DNA from: Austropuccinia psidii
Lineage: Eukaryota > Basidiomycota > Pucciniomycetes > Pucciniales > Sphaerophragmiaceae
NCBI GenBank assembly: GCA_023105745.1
Contig: JALGQZ010000004.1
Span: forward strand, 33,787,816 to 33,851,815
Direction: 5' to 3'
Length of the DNA: 64,000 nucleotides
The notes beneath the pieces are model-generated. The model was given only the letters and a program-made list of their open reading frames with translations, was not told the DNA's origin and did not search any database. Within the stretch, counting starts at the first letter, position 1, and every line of letters begins with the position of its first letter. Below, piece after piece: positions 1 to 11,696 of the stretch. The position numbers and the translations under genes were made by a program.

Positions 1-798
1 TGTGACAATGTTATTTTCAGTCTGAGTGGGGGTAATGTTTCTATTACTAGGACTACTGATTCTAGAGTGGTTTACAACTACTTCTGGTTCTTGTGTACTT
101 CCTTTACCAAATCCAACAGCTTCTGGATCATGGGGTCTGACTCTTTCCTCCTCTGGTTGAAGGAGGCTTTGTTCTTGCCCTTGTTTCCTTGTCTTCTCCT
201 GGAAACTTCCTGGAATTGTGAAGAATGGTAACTCTTGGCCACTGATCTGCTGGTTTCTGAATGGTGTGAAGCCACTGGAGAGCTGATTTGGCCTGCTCCT
301 TGTGAACCTGAAGGAATCTGAGTAGGCCCTGTCTGGGTCAACTGTTCTTCTATAGCTAGGATAGTGGCTTGATTCTCCCTTATCCTCTGTGCCCTTGCCT
401 CCAGGAGTCTGTGCTGCCTGGTAGGATTCCAACCCTTGGTGATTACCATAAGGTCTTTGAAGTCTATCTCTTTGAGACGGATCTTCTGGCAACTTGATCC
501 CAGTTCTGCCCAGTGAGTTGCTAGGTTGAACCTCTTGTTGTCCATGCTCCATTGAAATAAATCTTTGAGGAGTTGGTGGATCTGAAGAACTTGATCCATA
601 TCCTTCCAGTCCTCTGGTTTGAGGTTTCTGTTGAATTGGAGTGTGAATGGAAAGGTTGATATTATCTCCCTCATTGTTTTGCCATCCACCACTGTGTCCA
701 GGGTGTCCTCTTTCAGGTCTTCTGGTTCTGGACAATCCTCCTCTATCCTCTGGCTGGTTCCTTTGGAAGCCAAGGTCTCTGAGGTATACAGGGGACAT
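1..798 (-). CDS. gag: Gag N-terminal region (copy J), open at the window edge
   Basis: Reading the minus strand from an ATG at 798-796 gives 266 codons without a stop, continuing past the window edge. I checked every triplet on the plus strand for TTA, CTA and TCA and found none. The protein starts MSPVYLRDLGF, which parallels MTPPLLRDLGF at the gag start of copy A. It is rich in Gln, Arg, Ser and Pro and looks disordered, as expected for a Gag N-terminus ahead of the capsid. The frame overlaps ORF1 (778-78) along its whole second exon, in the -1 register. The ATG lies inside predicted intron 2 (846-779), so this Gag would be made only from RNA keeping that intron. Confidence 0.75.
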   Translation of the reverse strand, partial: MSPVYLRDLGFQRNQPEDRGGLSRTRRPERGHPGHSGGWQNNEGDNINLSIHTPIQQKPQTRGLEGYGSSSSDPPTPQRFISMEHGQQEVQPSNSLGRTGIKLPEDPSQRDRLQRPYGNHQGLESYQAAQTPGGKGTEDKGESSHYPSYRRTVDPDRAYSDSFRFTRSRPNQLSSGFTPFRNQQISGQELPFFTIPGSFQEKTRKQGQEQSLLQPEEERVRPHDPEAVGFGKGSTQEPEVVVNHSRISSPSNRNITPTQTENNIVT

Positions 799-1146
799 AT
801 CAGTGTCTGCAAACAGTCAACAACTTTATGTTCTTAGGGTATTTACCTTTGACTGTGCCTTGTACAAATTTATTGTCTGCTGATTTGGGCAGTTTGCCTT
901 TGGAAGTTACAACTGGGTTAATAATTGTAATCTTCCCTGTACAAGTGGTTAAGGTTGGTTTACCTTGTATTGATGCAGAGTTTTGTGGTTTTCTACTTCT
1001 CTGAGTGGCTATTGGTGTCCACTTCTTGGCTGTGATGAGGCCTTCACTGTGCCTCTTTCCTTTGCCCTTGCTGCCCTCTGGTTCTGAGGGTGTCACTGGT
1101 GTGTTGGCCTGTGACTGGGTCTCAAGTGGGATGTAATTTTCTTCCA
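78..1146 (-). CDS. Accessory ORF1 protein, predicted spliced gene (copy J)
   Basis: Predicted exons are 1146-847 and 778-78 on the minus strand, joined in phase 1 to form a GAG codon. The start would be an ATG made from the leader exon's final A (1698) and the TG at 1146-1145. Exon 1 encodes about 100 residues, Lys-rich and basic (for example KGKGKRHSEG), ending near KFVQGTVKGK. Exon 2 encodes about 234 residues: a probably helical part with LLKDLFQWSMDNKRF, a Ser/Gln-rich middle, and a charged C-terminus ending KEVHKNQK. I do not recognise a known domain and see no membrane segment. Equivalents exist in A and D and, more distantly, in F and G. The function is unknown; a basic nucleic-acid-binding accessory protein is only a guess. 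Confidence 0.65.
779..846 (-). other. Predicted intron 2 inside ORF1 of copy J
   Basis: The donor is CAAAG/GTAAAT (exon ends at 847) and the acceptor is ACCTCAG/AGACC (exon resumes at 778). The 68-bp removal joins two frames in phase 1 as G+AG. The intron contains the gag ATG (798-796). The intron of copy D has the same length and near-identical borders. Confidence 0.6.
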
Positions 1147-1697
1147 CTGAAATCAAAGCAGGAAAAGGAGGGCTTATGTCAGTTAAGACTTCTCAAAAAA
1201 TGCTGGTTTTGCACGTCTGAGATTGGCCTCTGGGCTTGTATGTTACTACAATGTGCCCTGTATAATGACAGTGTAATTGAATCAACAATTCCACGTCAGA
1301 ATTACAGCTTTTTGGTACCCTGTCACACTGTTTGTGTGTCAGTATCCCTCAGAAACACTTGTGGTTTTCAAGTGTATTCTGTACAAGTGGTTTTGTATAA
1401 GTGTTATTGAGTTAACAATACACTTAACCACGCCTCAACTGATGGTTTTTCAGTCAGAGGTGTCCTTATTCAGTCAATAATACAGGACTTATTGATGGCT
1501 TATGTGTTTTTATATACAAAACACGCCAAAAATAGTTATATTCAGTCAGTATTAACCACGTGAATAATACTCTTATAATATGAGTATATATATAAAAAAA
1601 GGATAAATATATATAAAATATATATTTAAATAAAGAAATTACGCCTAAAAAAAGATAAAACACTCATCAATAAGTCATAAAAAGAGAAAAGACTTAC
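1147..1697 (-). other. Predicted intron 1 in the 5' leader of copy J
   Basis: The donor reads TTATAAA/GTAAGT with the exon ending in A at 1698. The acceptor reads TGATTTCAG/TGGAAG with the next exon starting at 1146. Removing 551 bp joins A to TG, making an ATG in frame with ORF1. Four other copies show the same pattern at the same place. No transcript data are available to me. Confidence 0.55.
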
Positions 1698-1724
1698 TTT
1701 ATAAGGTCCAAAAAAGGTTAAAAA

Positions 1725-1740
1725 CACGGCCAGGCCCCCA
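1725..1740 (-). promoter_or_regulatory. Candidate primer-binding site of copy J
   Basis: On the minus strand, TGGGGGCCTGGCCGTG lies three bases after the 5' LTR. The identical 16-mer follows the 5' LTR of copy A, and a close variant follows that of copy F. TGG at its start fits pairing with a tRNA CCA end. I cannot name the tRNA. Confidence 0.55.
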
Positions 1741-1743
1741 AAA

Positions 1744-3172
1744 TGTCAGGATGAAACTATGAAAGAGTGGTAATGTAGGCTATTTACAACTCAAACTATG
1801 TTTGTGACACGGTAAAAAATGCTTTAAGAAGGTTTTGAGATGATTAAGAATAAATTTAAGGGTTTTACTATAGTGGTTATAGTGGTGGTGAGCGCTGTTG
1901 AAAGCCCTGGGTGCAGCTTTATCTGTTGGGTTACAATAATAAAAGACTACAATAATTAAACTAATAATTATACCTGATTATTAACCAAGAGTAAAACTGT
2001 TTTTGACAGTTTACTATGTAGGTTATTCAAGAGCAGGATGAGGAAAGGCTTTTGGCTGTGAAAAACCCTCCTTTTATCCTGAAATTGAGGTGGAAAGGCT
2101 GCTAGACCTTTCCACGAAGAGGAAGTGAAGATTTTTCACTCTCTATGACAGGCTTGTGGTTTGCAAACAGCCTGTATACTCTGTATTGGGCTCAGATGTG
2201 GTTTTGAAACCACATCTTGGTGGTTTTCACCAATACAGGGTGAAAATTTTCATCTGGGGACCTCACAGCCTGCTTCTGACATGTATGACGCGTAGAATGC
2301 TGTACAGAAACTGTATGGGACCCCAGTATTGACTGACATATGAGGTATTGGAGTAAAAACATGCTTCTTCGTCTATTTGACACCTCATATTCATGGTTAT
2401 GGGATATTATCCCATGGTAAGGCTGTATATGACAGCAGGTGGGATTTTGACCTTAAAATGGTCATAACTCTGTCAGTTTTTGAGATATCAAGCTCATAAT
2501 TGGTTCATTGAATAGCTCTGAATGAGCTCTACACAATGGTACCCAACTTGACATGGTTATCATTAAATATGACAAAGTTATCCCATGTACAAGTGTGTTT
2601 GTACATTGGCATGGTTTGGGCAAAAGCTGTATTAAGCTTGTTTGGCCAATAACTTCTGTTGTAGTTGAGCTATGAGGAAATGGATGGCACCATCAGACAG
2701 CCCGGATTGTGCTCTTTCCAAAAAAAACCCACTTTAAGTATCTCACACTAAAACTGTAAAAGTTAGATGAGAGGTGAATGTTTTGTTCACCCTTATTTGG
2801 TCTGAATTTGACCATACCTCAAGTAATACTGGTGCTAGCTCAGTTTGGCTAGCACCATTAGATAGCCCTGGCTTAGAGCTTCATTTTGAATACCCATTTG
2901 ATGGGGTTAAGCCTCTCCTTCTAGATTTTAGATGAGAGGTGAAAATTAAGGTTTATGCTCAGCAATAACTTTGAGCAGGAATAACTTTGTTATTTATTGT
3001 CCTATGGTGATGGGACTTATATTTTCAGAAAGAGGTGAGTTTCCTCTTTCGTTTGATACCTTTTGAGCTAATTTGGCTCAGCTCCATGTTTTGGTGGTAT
3101 TTTGGCTATACCATTGGTTTATGGTATTTTGGCTGTCATGCTTGTGCTCTGGTTTTGAGTCACAGGCTGACA
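1744..3172 (-). repeat. 5' LTR of copy J (family 1)
   Basis: This 1429-bp LTR begins (minus strand) TGTCAGCCTGTGACTC at 3172 and ends CATCCTGACA at 1744, with TG...CA termini. It matches the LTRs at 15288, 18002, 31347 and 53389. An AGGATAAAAGG TATA-like stretch lies on the minus strand near 2075-2085, placing a likely promoter about 330 bp before the LTR end. Confidence 0.9.
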
Positions 3173-3529
3173 ATGTGTGCTGCTATGTATGGTAGCAATC
3201 ATCAAATATTATTGAATGATTTATTTCAACTGCTTTTGCACCAATAATGCTTTTACTTGCAAAAGCGCACCAAAATTTAAAAGAAAATCACACAACCTCC
3301 CTGTTTAATACTTAACTGTATTTTCCCACATGACTTCAATAAAATCCATGGGGAGATATACTTAAAACAAGGATTCCCACTCTTTTCCTTTGAGTTATCC
3401 AATCTGTGATTTTCCAACCAAAGGTGGTATCAGTGTAATCCCTTTTGGAACAATAACTTTGAAAATTCTCTCTTGGATCCTTTTCTTGCTATCTTCTGAA
3501 AGGTAACCTGAGTTTTGATCATTACCTTC
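3173..3529. other. Unassigned spacer
   Basis: AT-rich sequence between the LTR of copy J and an LTR fragment. I find no protein frame that matches the surrounding elements and no structural RNA. It may be decayed LTR or older insertion debris. Confidence 0.4.
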
Positions 3530-3825
3530 AAAAATAAGCCCTTCAACACCCATTCAATGGGGTCAGCCTCTTTCTACAGATTTAAGATGAGAAGTGAGAA
3601 TTAAGTTTTATTCCCAGAAGCTGCTTTAAGCCCTAATATATTGGTTATTCTTTTCCTTATGATTATGGGAGTTTCCAATTTTGAAAGAGGTGAGTTTCCT
3701 CATTTTTTTTATACCTTTTTAGCTGGTTTTCCTCCGCTCCATGTGTTTGTGGGATTTTACTGTACCATTAGTTTATGGTATTTTGGTTGTCATGCTTGCG
3801 CGCTGCTGATAAGTCACAGACTGAA
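3530..3825 (-). repeat. Truncated, decayed family-1 LTR fragment
   Basis: The stretch parallels the start-proximal part of the LTR of copy J: an AATGGGGT segment, AGAGGTGAGTTTCCTC, TTATGGTATTTTGG and a degenerate AAGTCACAGACTGA end. The rest of the LTR is missing on the left. It is much more diverged than its neighbour, so it is an older insertion. Confidence 0.75.
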
Positions 3826-4440
3826 AAAACATCAGATTCCAATGACAGTATTTAAGTAGACAATATATACTGGAAGAAGCTCCCCATAACTCCACAACAT
3901 TCTTTTTAATAAATCTCACAAAAATTATTTCAAAAACAAAACATGTATCACATTTATGTCACTTTTGCAACAGAAAAACAGGGTTTCAGAATTGGAATAT
4001 TTGTTTAGGGAAAGTTGACTAAGGGACAGTCAAAATGACATGTTTTTCATTATTGATGGTCTTCTATAACATATGAAGAAGCACACCATCCCCCTCATAG
4101 AAATTGGAATTGATCATATCACACTAGTCCTCCATAAATTGGCTGACTTCTCCTATATAAGACAGATGAGGGAGCACAGGACTTAAGAAAGATTGGCAAG
4201 TACAGCTTGGTGGGCCAAGTGGGAATGATAGTTGAGTCAGTACATGAACATTTGTGGTAGATTACAGAAGGAAAATAGAAATTATGGAAATATTATGGGT
4301 TAGTAAAGCACATAGAAGAACCCAAACACCCATGGAAAATGATCAAAATTTACTGTGTGACAGCACTTCTCCCAGGAGGAAACAAAAACTACAATGCTTT
4401 GCCTACCATGCCATAATAGGATAAAGCAATAGAAACAGCC
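3826..4440 (+). pseudogene. Copy B: decayed family-1 integrase, left part
   Basis: From about 4050 the plus strand parallels 26270-26690 of copy A: the linker before the integrase, the zinc-binding region, then the [12 protein letters not shown]...VPGG..FNA stretch, all broken by stops and indels. 3826-4050 is too decayed to place with confidence. The coding trace stops at 4440 where copy C is inserted and resumes at 13974-13979, giving one continuous integrase once C and one copy of CAGCC are discounted. Confidence 0.7.
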
Positions 4441-5917
4441 TGTCACAGGGCCTCTTGGGGATAACAACAGTGGCTTGGCACTCAGAAATCAGGGAACTGA
4501 CTTTCAACACTAAAAAAGACTAGAGAATAGAAATAAAAGAAATAAGCTTCTCTAAGAAGATATTCAGGTACAAGATTGAGATGCAATAAGAGAAAAGGGA
4601 GCCAAATGGACAAATAGCCAACCAATTAATTCCTTAATCACTGCTCCAGACATCCAGAGAGAAAATGGAATTAATAAAGGATATGACCACCAATATCCAC
4701 TGACAATGGAAAAAGGAAAAGATGCTGAATGACTTACTTTATAATATCAATGTTCACTTTAAAAAATGTAAGAAAATAAGAATAATAACAAAGCAAAGTA
4801 TAATAATTAACTGGGGGAAAACCCCTTAGGGTTGAAAGTAGGCTGGTATATGTTAAAAGTTGAGAGCTTGAGTTCTTCAGGCTGAAAATGATAATTTTCA
4901 GCTTTGCAGCTGTATTGATTGTTTTGGAAAGGAGACAGCTTGCCATAATTGAGAATAAACTAGGTCAAATGATGCTCCAAATGACTTGAAATGAAATACA
5001 GGCCTTCATGTAAGGAGACTGTATTGAGATGGTTTGTTTTCCAAGGTGGATTTATAGAGCATTGACATTTGACAACATGATTAGGAACTACCTCTTGAAT
5101 AACCTTGGAAAATGAACTTCCAGTATTCCCTTGGGGGAATACTTTACATATGAAATTGTCCAATGACATGTTGATGGTGTGATTGGTCTTTTGCAAAGAA
5201 AACACTTGCACATGAGCCTTAATGAATTCTCTGGATGAGCTGATGTCTTTATGACATAATGAGATGTTAGAACCATCAAATAACCTTCCAATAACTGCAC
5301 CATTGGATTTCTGGTGCAAAAGGATTCATAATGGTGTATAACACCATTTATGGAATGTTTTGTCATTAAAAAGAAAGAATCAGCAAAAGTATTTGAAGAA
5401 TATGGGCAGGAGGATTATGATAGAAAATGGATTTTGAGTGGCTTCAAGAATGTAAATGAAATTTTATAGACAGTTTGGGTGTTTTTGGTCATTTTTGGGC
5501 TCCTGGCCCAAAAAAGACTGAAAGGATTTAAACCTGCATTTGTGCAAAGTGCACATCCTGCATTTAAGCCCCAAATGGCCATATATGGTCTTTTGGGTGT
5601 TTTTCCCAAATTAAAAGGTGAAATTGCATATTTTGCCTAAATGTGCCAAATGTTCAAAACTGTATTTTAAGCTTAAAAATCGTAGTACAGGCTTTTGGGC
5701 TGTATTTACCCTCTTGATTGAGAAAGTTACAAATGTTAGTTAGAGCATAAAATGGCCAAGGGCCTGATGATGTTCAAGGGACCAGGTCAGCACCAGATGA
5801 CAAGATGGCCATTAAGTGTGATAAAAGCTAAAGTGGTCAATCAGGCCAAATATTGATGGATATGAAATTCATATTCCATAGAGTGGTCCAAGGGGCTATT
5901 TGTCGATGGTTCTGACA
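4441..5917 (-). repeat. 3' LTR of copy C (family 2)
   Basis: 1477 bp with TGTCACAGGGCC at the left and GGTTCTGACA at the right in plus reading. It matches the LTRs at 12576-13973 and 56473-57886. The small open frames within it are not shared between LTR copies and are chance. Confidence 0.9.
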
Positions 5918-6699
5918 GTACCTTCACCTTGAATTGTGAGTTCTGAGCACCCAATAGAGCCTGTTATGGATAATTGGAAATATTTTTTATGTAAAGATTA
6001 AAGAGCTTTAATCAAGAAAAAAAAATAAACTTATACTCAAGACTTCACATATGTGGGAAATTCTTGATTTTTATTTTACATTGGCTTAATTATTGATGGT
6101 GAATTTTGAAATGGTTGATGATTTTGTGTGAAATTGATGTGATTTTGAGAAATGAAATATAATTAAAAAAAGTGAAATGAAATGGAAATAAAAATTGAAA
6201 TTAAGATGAAAACTTGAAAAGATGATATGAGGAGGCTTGAATATGCATGATGGAGTTGATACTTGAATTGACATTGGCAAAGGCACCTGAAAGGGAGAAT
6301 TGATGCCAGGGGCTCACAGAGTTTCCAAGGTGATTTTTTTGAAGATTTTATACCCCTTAATAAAGTGCACACCAGGAGAGGAACTTACCTTTGGGAATTA
6401 CCACCCCTAATAGTGCCATAAAAAGAAAACAAAATTTCTGAAGGAATGAATTGCAAGTATGGATAATTAGAAATTGAATTGGATAGGCATGGTTCATTTT
6501 TCCAAGTGGAAATTTCTATAATCATTTGAATTTATTTTGAAAGCCTGGCCAGATTTTTGAGTCCATAAAAATGACGAGTTCTCACACAGTGGCCAGGGTG
6601 ATGCGTACAACAAAAACATAGAATACTTGTAAAGGTGCATACCAGGAGTGGGACTTACTTTTGGTAATTCCTCTCCCCACCAAGAACCATGAAATATTA
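5918..6699 (-). other. Non-coding 3' region of copy C with a duplicated motif
   Basis: The region between chromodomain and 3' LTR. A purine-rich tract (minus strand AAGGTGAAGGTAC) abuts the LTR. Two copies of a motif with GTGCAYACCAGGAG...ACTTAC lie at about 6365-6415 and 6632-6690, about 270 bp apart. On the minus strand each carries GTAAGT (6388-6383 and 6658-6653). The same pair exists in copy I at the same spacing. Confidence 0.6.
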
Positions 6700-7554
6700 A
6701 TATCTTCAGGAAATTTGGTGCTGGATTTGAAGGGTACAAGGGATGAAAATTCTTGAAAAGTTCAGGGAGATTCTTGAGGTTTTCCAATGGTTCAAGGTGT
6801 ATCTTTCTGGGTCTTTAATGAAACCTTTCCATTCCACTAAATAGCATGATCTTCCTCTCTTGATATTTAAATCCAGTATTTGAGAGACTTCCCATTCATC
6901 TTCTTTTTCAATGATTATTGGAGGAGGAGGCACTTAATGTATGTTTGGGATCTTTGATGTCTTGACTGTTGCTAAGGGAGAGAGAGAGATGGAGGACTGG
7001 GTGGGATGGTTTCCATTTACATGGAAACTTTAGGTTATAGGCATGATGGCTAGCTTTCTTCAAGATTGGAAAAGGACCCGACCATATTTTTGACAGTTTT
7101 TTGTGGGTATAATTGATTTGACGTTCTAAGAGCAAGTCCACAATGTGTTACCAGGATTAAAAACAGATGAAATTACTCTATGGTTATCTTCAAACCTCTC
7201 AAACCTTTTTGTTGAAGCTTAAAGTTCTCTCTTGAAATCTTATTGTACTGATTGTATTTTTGATCACAAATTTCTGGCAGGAGTGTCCTGAGTAATGTGA
7301 GCTGAGTGGAACTTTGTGCCTCTTCCATAAACAGTGAAAAGCAAAGATTGTTTTTTTGAAGAGTGGTTAGAGTTCTTGTAATAAAATTCAGCCAGAGGGA
7401 GCCAGGTTTGCCAATTAAATTGATGATGACTGAAGTACATCCAAAGGTACTGTTCTAGTATCTGATTTAGCCTCTCTGTCTGTCCATAAGCTTCAGGATG
7501 ATAAGCATCTGAAATATTCTTGAAATATTCAGCTGCTGACAGAGGTTGGTCCAA
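6700..7554 (-). pseudogene. Integrase C-terminus and chromodomain, copy C
   Basis: Frames 7554-7264, 7141-6908 and 6933-6706 on the minus strand give in order the integrase catalytic end ([19 protein letters not shown], with the catalytic Glu in TERLN), the GPFPIL barrel segment and a chromodomain (WEVSQILD...CYLVEWKGF). The chromodomain binds methylated histone tails and targets integration in chromoviruses (family knowledge). Frameshifts separate the parts. Confidence 0.85.
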
Positions 7555-9464
7555 AAGGAATAAAAAAAGAGAACCTTAATCACTGAAAATGCCTGAAGCA
7601 AGGCCATACTTTGAAAAAATATTCTTGATGGATAACTAGGGAAAATTCAATGAAGTTATTGAAGAAATGTTTGGAATTAATATTGCCATTTTTTATAACA
7701 TGTCCACTGTTTCAATTATTGAGTCAAACAAACTGTACAATAGCAATTGATTGATGAATTTCATTTAAAGACAAACACAAGGATCATTTGGAATTGGGAC
7801 AGGCTTGAGTAGTCCAAACTTATTGTTATGAGTGTTCTTCTTTATTTGGCACTGTTAACAGGATTCAACATAATCCTTTATAGATTGAGTCATTTCAGAC
7901 CAGTGAGAAAGCAGAGGGCATAGTTTGAGAGTCTTTTCTTGGCCACAATGGCCAGCTAGAGGAGAGTCATGAATATTTTTGAAGTATTCTGAGTTCAATT
8001 TTGGGGTCATTAGGAACCACCACCCATCTTTGAAAAAAGAAGAAGCTGGGAAGAGTAATCAAGAGAAAAATCTTGCACATATTTACCTTTATGCAAATAT
8101 TGAAGGAACTTCTGTATTGAGAATCTTGCCATAATGCCTTCAAATTGGTTCAATAAGATTTTAAAAGGACTTCTCCTGACTACAACACATTTTGAAGCTT
8201 GAAGTTCATCTTTCTTAATTATTTTCGGCAATTCATTGGATTCTTTGTGATTAAAAAATCCCCTACTCTGGGTGAACATTTTCCTTGGTTGTAAAAGCAT
8301 CTGGGAGGGTTTCCAGGTGGTCAGGGTTGTCAGTGATTGAGAAACAAAACTCTCTAAGAAATTCAGCCCAGTGGGCTTGAAAGCAAGTGAGAACATTTGA
8401 TGACTTGAAGTATTGAAGAGAAGAGTAATTGGTGAGAGCTTCAAAGGGAGAATAAAGGGAAATAAGAAGAGCTCTCTAGCACTTGAGAGCTCAGACTATT
8501 CCAAGGAGTCCCTTTTCATGAATCTCATCATTGAGCTCTTATTGAAGACGCTTGTGGCTATCAAATGCAATGGGATGTTTTTCTGAGTCAAACCCTTGAC
8601 TCAGTAAAGCACTCAAAGAATAATATGATGCATCAGGCTCTACAATAGTGGGTAGGGAAGAATTCAAGTGAGAAGGGATTGGAGCAGTGGTGAAAGCCTC
8701 TTTGAGCTTATGGAACTGTCTTTATGAGGGAACTAACATTGTTTTAATCATTCTTGATGAAACAGTGGTAGAAGTTTGCATAACCAAGGAATTATTTAAG
8801 AGTGTTGGAGTTCCCAGGAGGAAGCCAATTGAGGATATGATGGACGTTTCTTGGTATATCATGAGACCTTCATAAGGAACAGAATGACCTGAATATTCCA
8901 CACTTGTGACATAAAAAAGGCACTGGGATTCTTTAGCAAAATATTATTGGCTCTTATTCCGGAAAGAACAGTGAACGCATGAGTGACCTGCTCTTCCTCA
9001 GACTTTGAAGTAAACATAATATAATCTAAATAATCAACAACTTAGAAATATAGAAGATCAGAGAAAATATCATTGACAAGGTTTTGAAATGAGGCAGGAG
9101 AATCGGTGAGCCCAAATTACATGACCAAGTCCTCATAGCTGCTATATTGAGTTTTAAATGCTATCAAATGCTGATCACCTTCCTTGATTCTGAGAAGGTT
9201 AAATGCACCATGAAAATCAATATTGGAGAAGATAGAAGAACCATTGAAAACACTGAGAATCTGTTTCATAGGAGGAACACAATATTTGTTCTTGCTAGTG
9301 ACAGAATTGAGTTTGTGGTAATCAACACAAAAATGGAGGCTACCAAATTTCTTTTGTACAAAGAAGACATGTTCTCCTATTGAAGAGGAGCTTTTCTGTA
9401 TGAAACCTTTCTGTACATTCCCTGCAGTGTGGGACCTGAGTGTGTCTGACTCTTTATTTAACAA
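7555..9464 (-). pseudogene. Reverse transcriptase, RNase H and integrase N-terminus, copy C
   Basis: The frame at 9464-9117 encodes the RT N-terminal part (FCVDYHKLNSVTSKNKY, FHGAFNLLRIKEGDQHL). Degraded traces continue through the YLDD region (near 9030) and the RNase H region (8440-8600). Traces of the integrase zinc-binding region lie near 7820-8000, followed by the core start. Many stops and indels make it non-functional. It aligns throughout with the better-kept copy I. Confidence 0.8.
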
Positions 9465-9472
9465 ACAGTAGA

Positions 9473-10439
9473 TTACCCAGATGGAGGTAGAGATCCCTTC
9501 AGCTTGATATGATGATCATGGGCCCAGTGAGGAGGAAGTTTCTCTGCTTTAACCTTGGAGAATTCATCCAAATATTGGTGATAAGCACAAGGAAGAACCT
9601 CCATCAAATTTTCTATTTCTTTTTTCTCTTCCTCTTCATCCCTTAACTCCTCCAGGGAGTCATGATAAGATGATGGAGGAAGGTCCACATTCCCAAGAAA
9701 GAGATTAATGGAAGATATAGAATTATCTTCTCCAACAGCTTCTATCTCTTTGGATAATTCAACTATAGAGGATGGCAAATAATTCTTGAAATTGGGAGAA
9801 AAAATATGGACAGAAAATGGAAATGATGGTGTTCTAGAATAACAAACAAGAGCTGAACCTGTGTAGTAAGAAGAAAAGTAATTACCAAGGGGCATTAAAG
9901 AATCACTAGAGTTCTTATAGTGAGGATTAAATGTGATCAGCCCTTGCGTTTCATCCATGGATTAAGCAAAGTGATTAAGAAATTCAAGTCTCAATATGAG
10001 TTATCCTCCCTTGGGAGTATCAATTACTAAAAAGTCCCATTAAAAGCTTGGGAAGCAAGGGAGCTCAACCATAAATTTAGCATGGTGAGTAACAAGTAAA
10101 GAAGGGGACTGTTGGGCTTCCCAAATGATAAGAGTAGGCTTCCCTTGGAGTTGTAAAATGGTCAAAGAATACTTGTGAACAAACCTCTTTGCTGCAAATG
10201 AGTTCATAGCACCAGAATCAATGAGAATACTGAAAAGCATATCAGAAAGAGAAGAAAGAACAAAAAATTTAAGAGACTTCTTGAAACCAGTATTCAGAAT
10301 GCACAACTGTACTCCAGGTTGATAACAGTGGAGACCATTGAACCCAACATGATCTTCACCCATACTTTTCCCAACTTGAAAATTTGCCTTATGGTTTGGA
10401 AAGCTAGCCTTGAGGCCTTTTGACACAAGCCTGAAGGCT
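9473..10439 (-). pseudogene. Aspartic protease and pre-RT linker, copy C
   Basis: The frame at 10495-10040 carries LCILNTGFKKSLKFF and the protease active-site motif LIDSGAMNSF with an intact DSG. The frame at 9958-9473 covers the protease end and the acidic linker with DLPPSSYHDSLEELRDEEEE and LPPHWAHDHHIKL that precedes RT in this family. A frameshift or stop separates them. Confidence 0.8.
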
Positions 10440-11696
10440 GTTCTTCCTATCAAAATAGGCACACCAGCCTTTCTTAATTCTTCTTTCTTTTTCATAGTCC
10501 ATCAGCTTGAAATTCTTATTCAGAGGAGAAGAATTTGTCTTCTTCCTCTTCTGAATATTCAAATTCTTCTTATTCTTGTGATTTGAACTTGAAGAATTTT
10601 GAAGATGAGAAAAAACTGATTTTGAGGCTGCAGGCTTCTTCTCTTGAAAATGACTCTTCCCCTTTGCCTCTAATGGTACCTTGTATCAAGCTCCAAGGTA
10701 AAATACATTAATTATTGGAAAGAATAAATATTTGAAGGATATGCGGAAATTCATCCAGAATTCTGGAGTCAAATACCTTCCTGAAATGATGAATAAGAGC
10801 CCTTTCACCCCAATACCAAATTATTTAATCTAAAATTCTTAAAATAAAAATTTAAAATGAGACTTGACCTCTTTCTTTGATTCTGAGACCATCCCGCTCT
10901 TCTTGAGCTTTTAAACTTCATTTGGATTCTAAAATAAAGTAAAGAATCGGTATTTGAAAAATCCATGGTTATTGAGCAGGTAGTTTGGGTCTCAATTAGT
11001 GAGGTTGAAAAGATAGCACTGAATTTATTTTTCATCCGTTCCAATGAGAAATAAAGCCGCATAAAGTACTTTATTATTTTCTTCAGAGAAACCTTCCTGA
11101 TAATTATGGAAGATGCATTGAAAGGACTGAATAAAACTTCTGACTTTGAATGGTTGAGTACCATCAAGGAAATCTTGTGCCTTTATGAATAGAGTCTTTA
11201 AGGATGGTGATCATTAGGCTTCAGAGGAGGAATATTCCTGAATATTGGCCATAATGTGAGTTATTTTCTGAATAATGGCCAATAAAGATGTTTCATATTG
11301 ATGAGAGACAGGCAGATTAGACTGGGATACAGTTGGACTTCCAGTACTGTGAGATCTCCAATAGGAGAAGGAGCAACTTCAGTACTATCAGAATCTTTTT
11401 CTTCCATAGAATTCTCTACCTCCTGTTCATCATATTCACCAAAACCTCTGAGAGTGGTCTTCAAAATTCTTGGAAAAGAGCCAACAACTTCTGAAAGTGA
11501 ATTTGATCTTCTTGGCCCTCTTCCTTCCTTCCTGGATGGTGCTTCTCCCTCAATGGCTGGTCCTCTGTCTAAATGGGTCTTCACTTGAAGAACCTCTGGG
11601 GTCCCATCAAGAGTAGATATTGGAGCTGGAGTGATAACAGATTAATTTCTGACCTGAGATCCTGTCTTCCTTGAAGGAGGTGAGTGTTGGACATGA
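10440..11696 (-). pseudogene. gag: Gag, copy C
   Basis: Minus-strand traces from a degenerate start near 11696 through 11584-11261 (PAIEGEAPSRKEGRGPRRS, also seen in copy I) and 11167-10805 (capsid) to a ruined zinc knuckle around 10440-10500, where the Cys residues are lost or frame-shifted. Compared with the gag of copy I (62394-63731) the middle is strongly rearranged and truncated. Confidence 0.75.

Larger units (their letters stand above)
1..3172 (-). mobile_element. Copy J: 5' half of a family-1 Ty3/Gypsy retrotransposon
   Basis: An LTR retrotransposon on the minus strand enters from the left edge. From right to left it shows a 5' LTR (1744-3172), a primer-binding-like site, a leader with a predicted intron, the accessory ORF1 and the first 266 codons of gag. 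The LTR ends TG...CA, and the leader and coding parts match copy A (19067-29215) in the same order. The base run after the LTR, ATGTG at 3173-3177, would be one arm of the target duplication; the other arm lies outside the window. Both overlapping frames (ORF1 and gag) are open here, so this is the least damaged 5' region in the window. Confidence 0.9.

Noticed and set aside
800..1156. ORF1 exon 1 starting at TTG 1156
   Set aside because: A TTG start is unlikely in a fungus, and the sequence before TGGAAG is a good splice acceptor (TGATTTCAG), so the exon most likely begins at 1146.
11298..11588. 96-codon plus-strand frame
   Set aside because: Antisense of the gag frame of copy C (PAIEGEAPSRKEGRGPRRS on the other strand).
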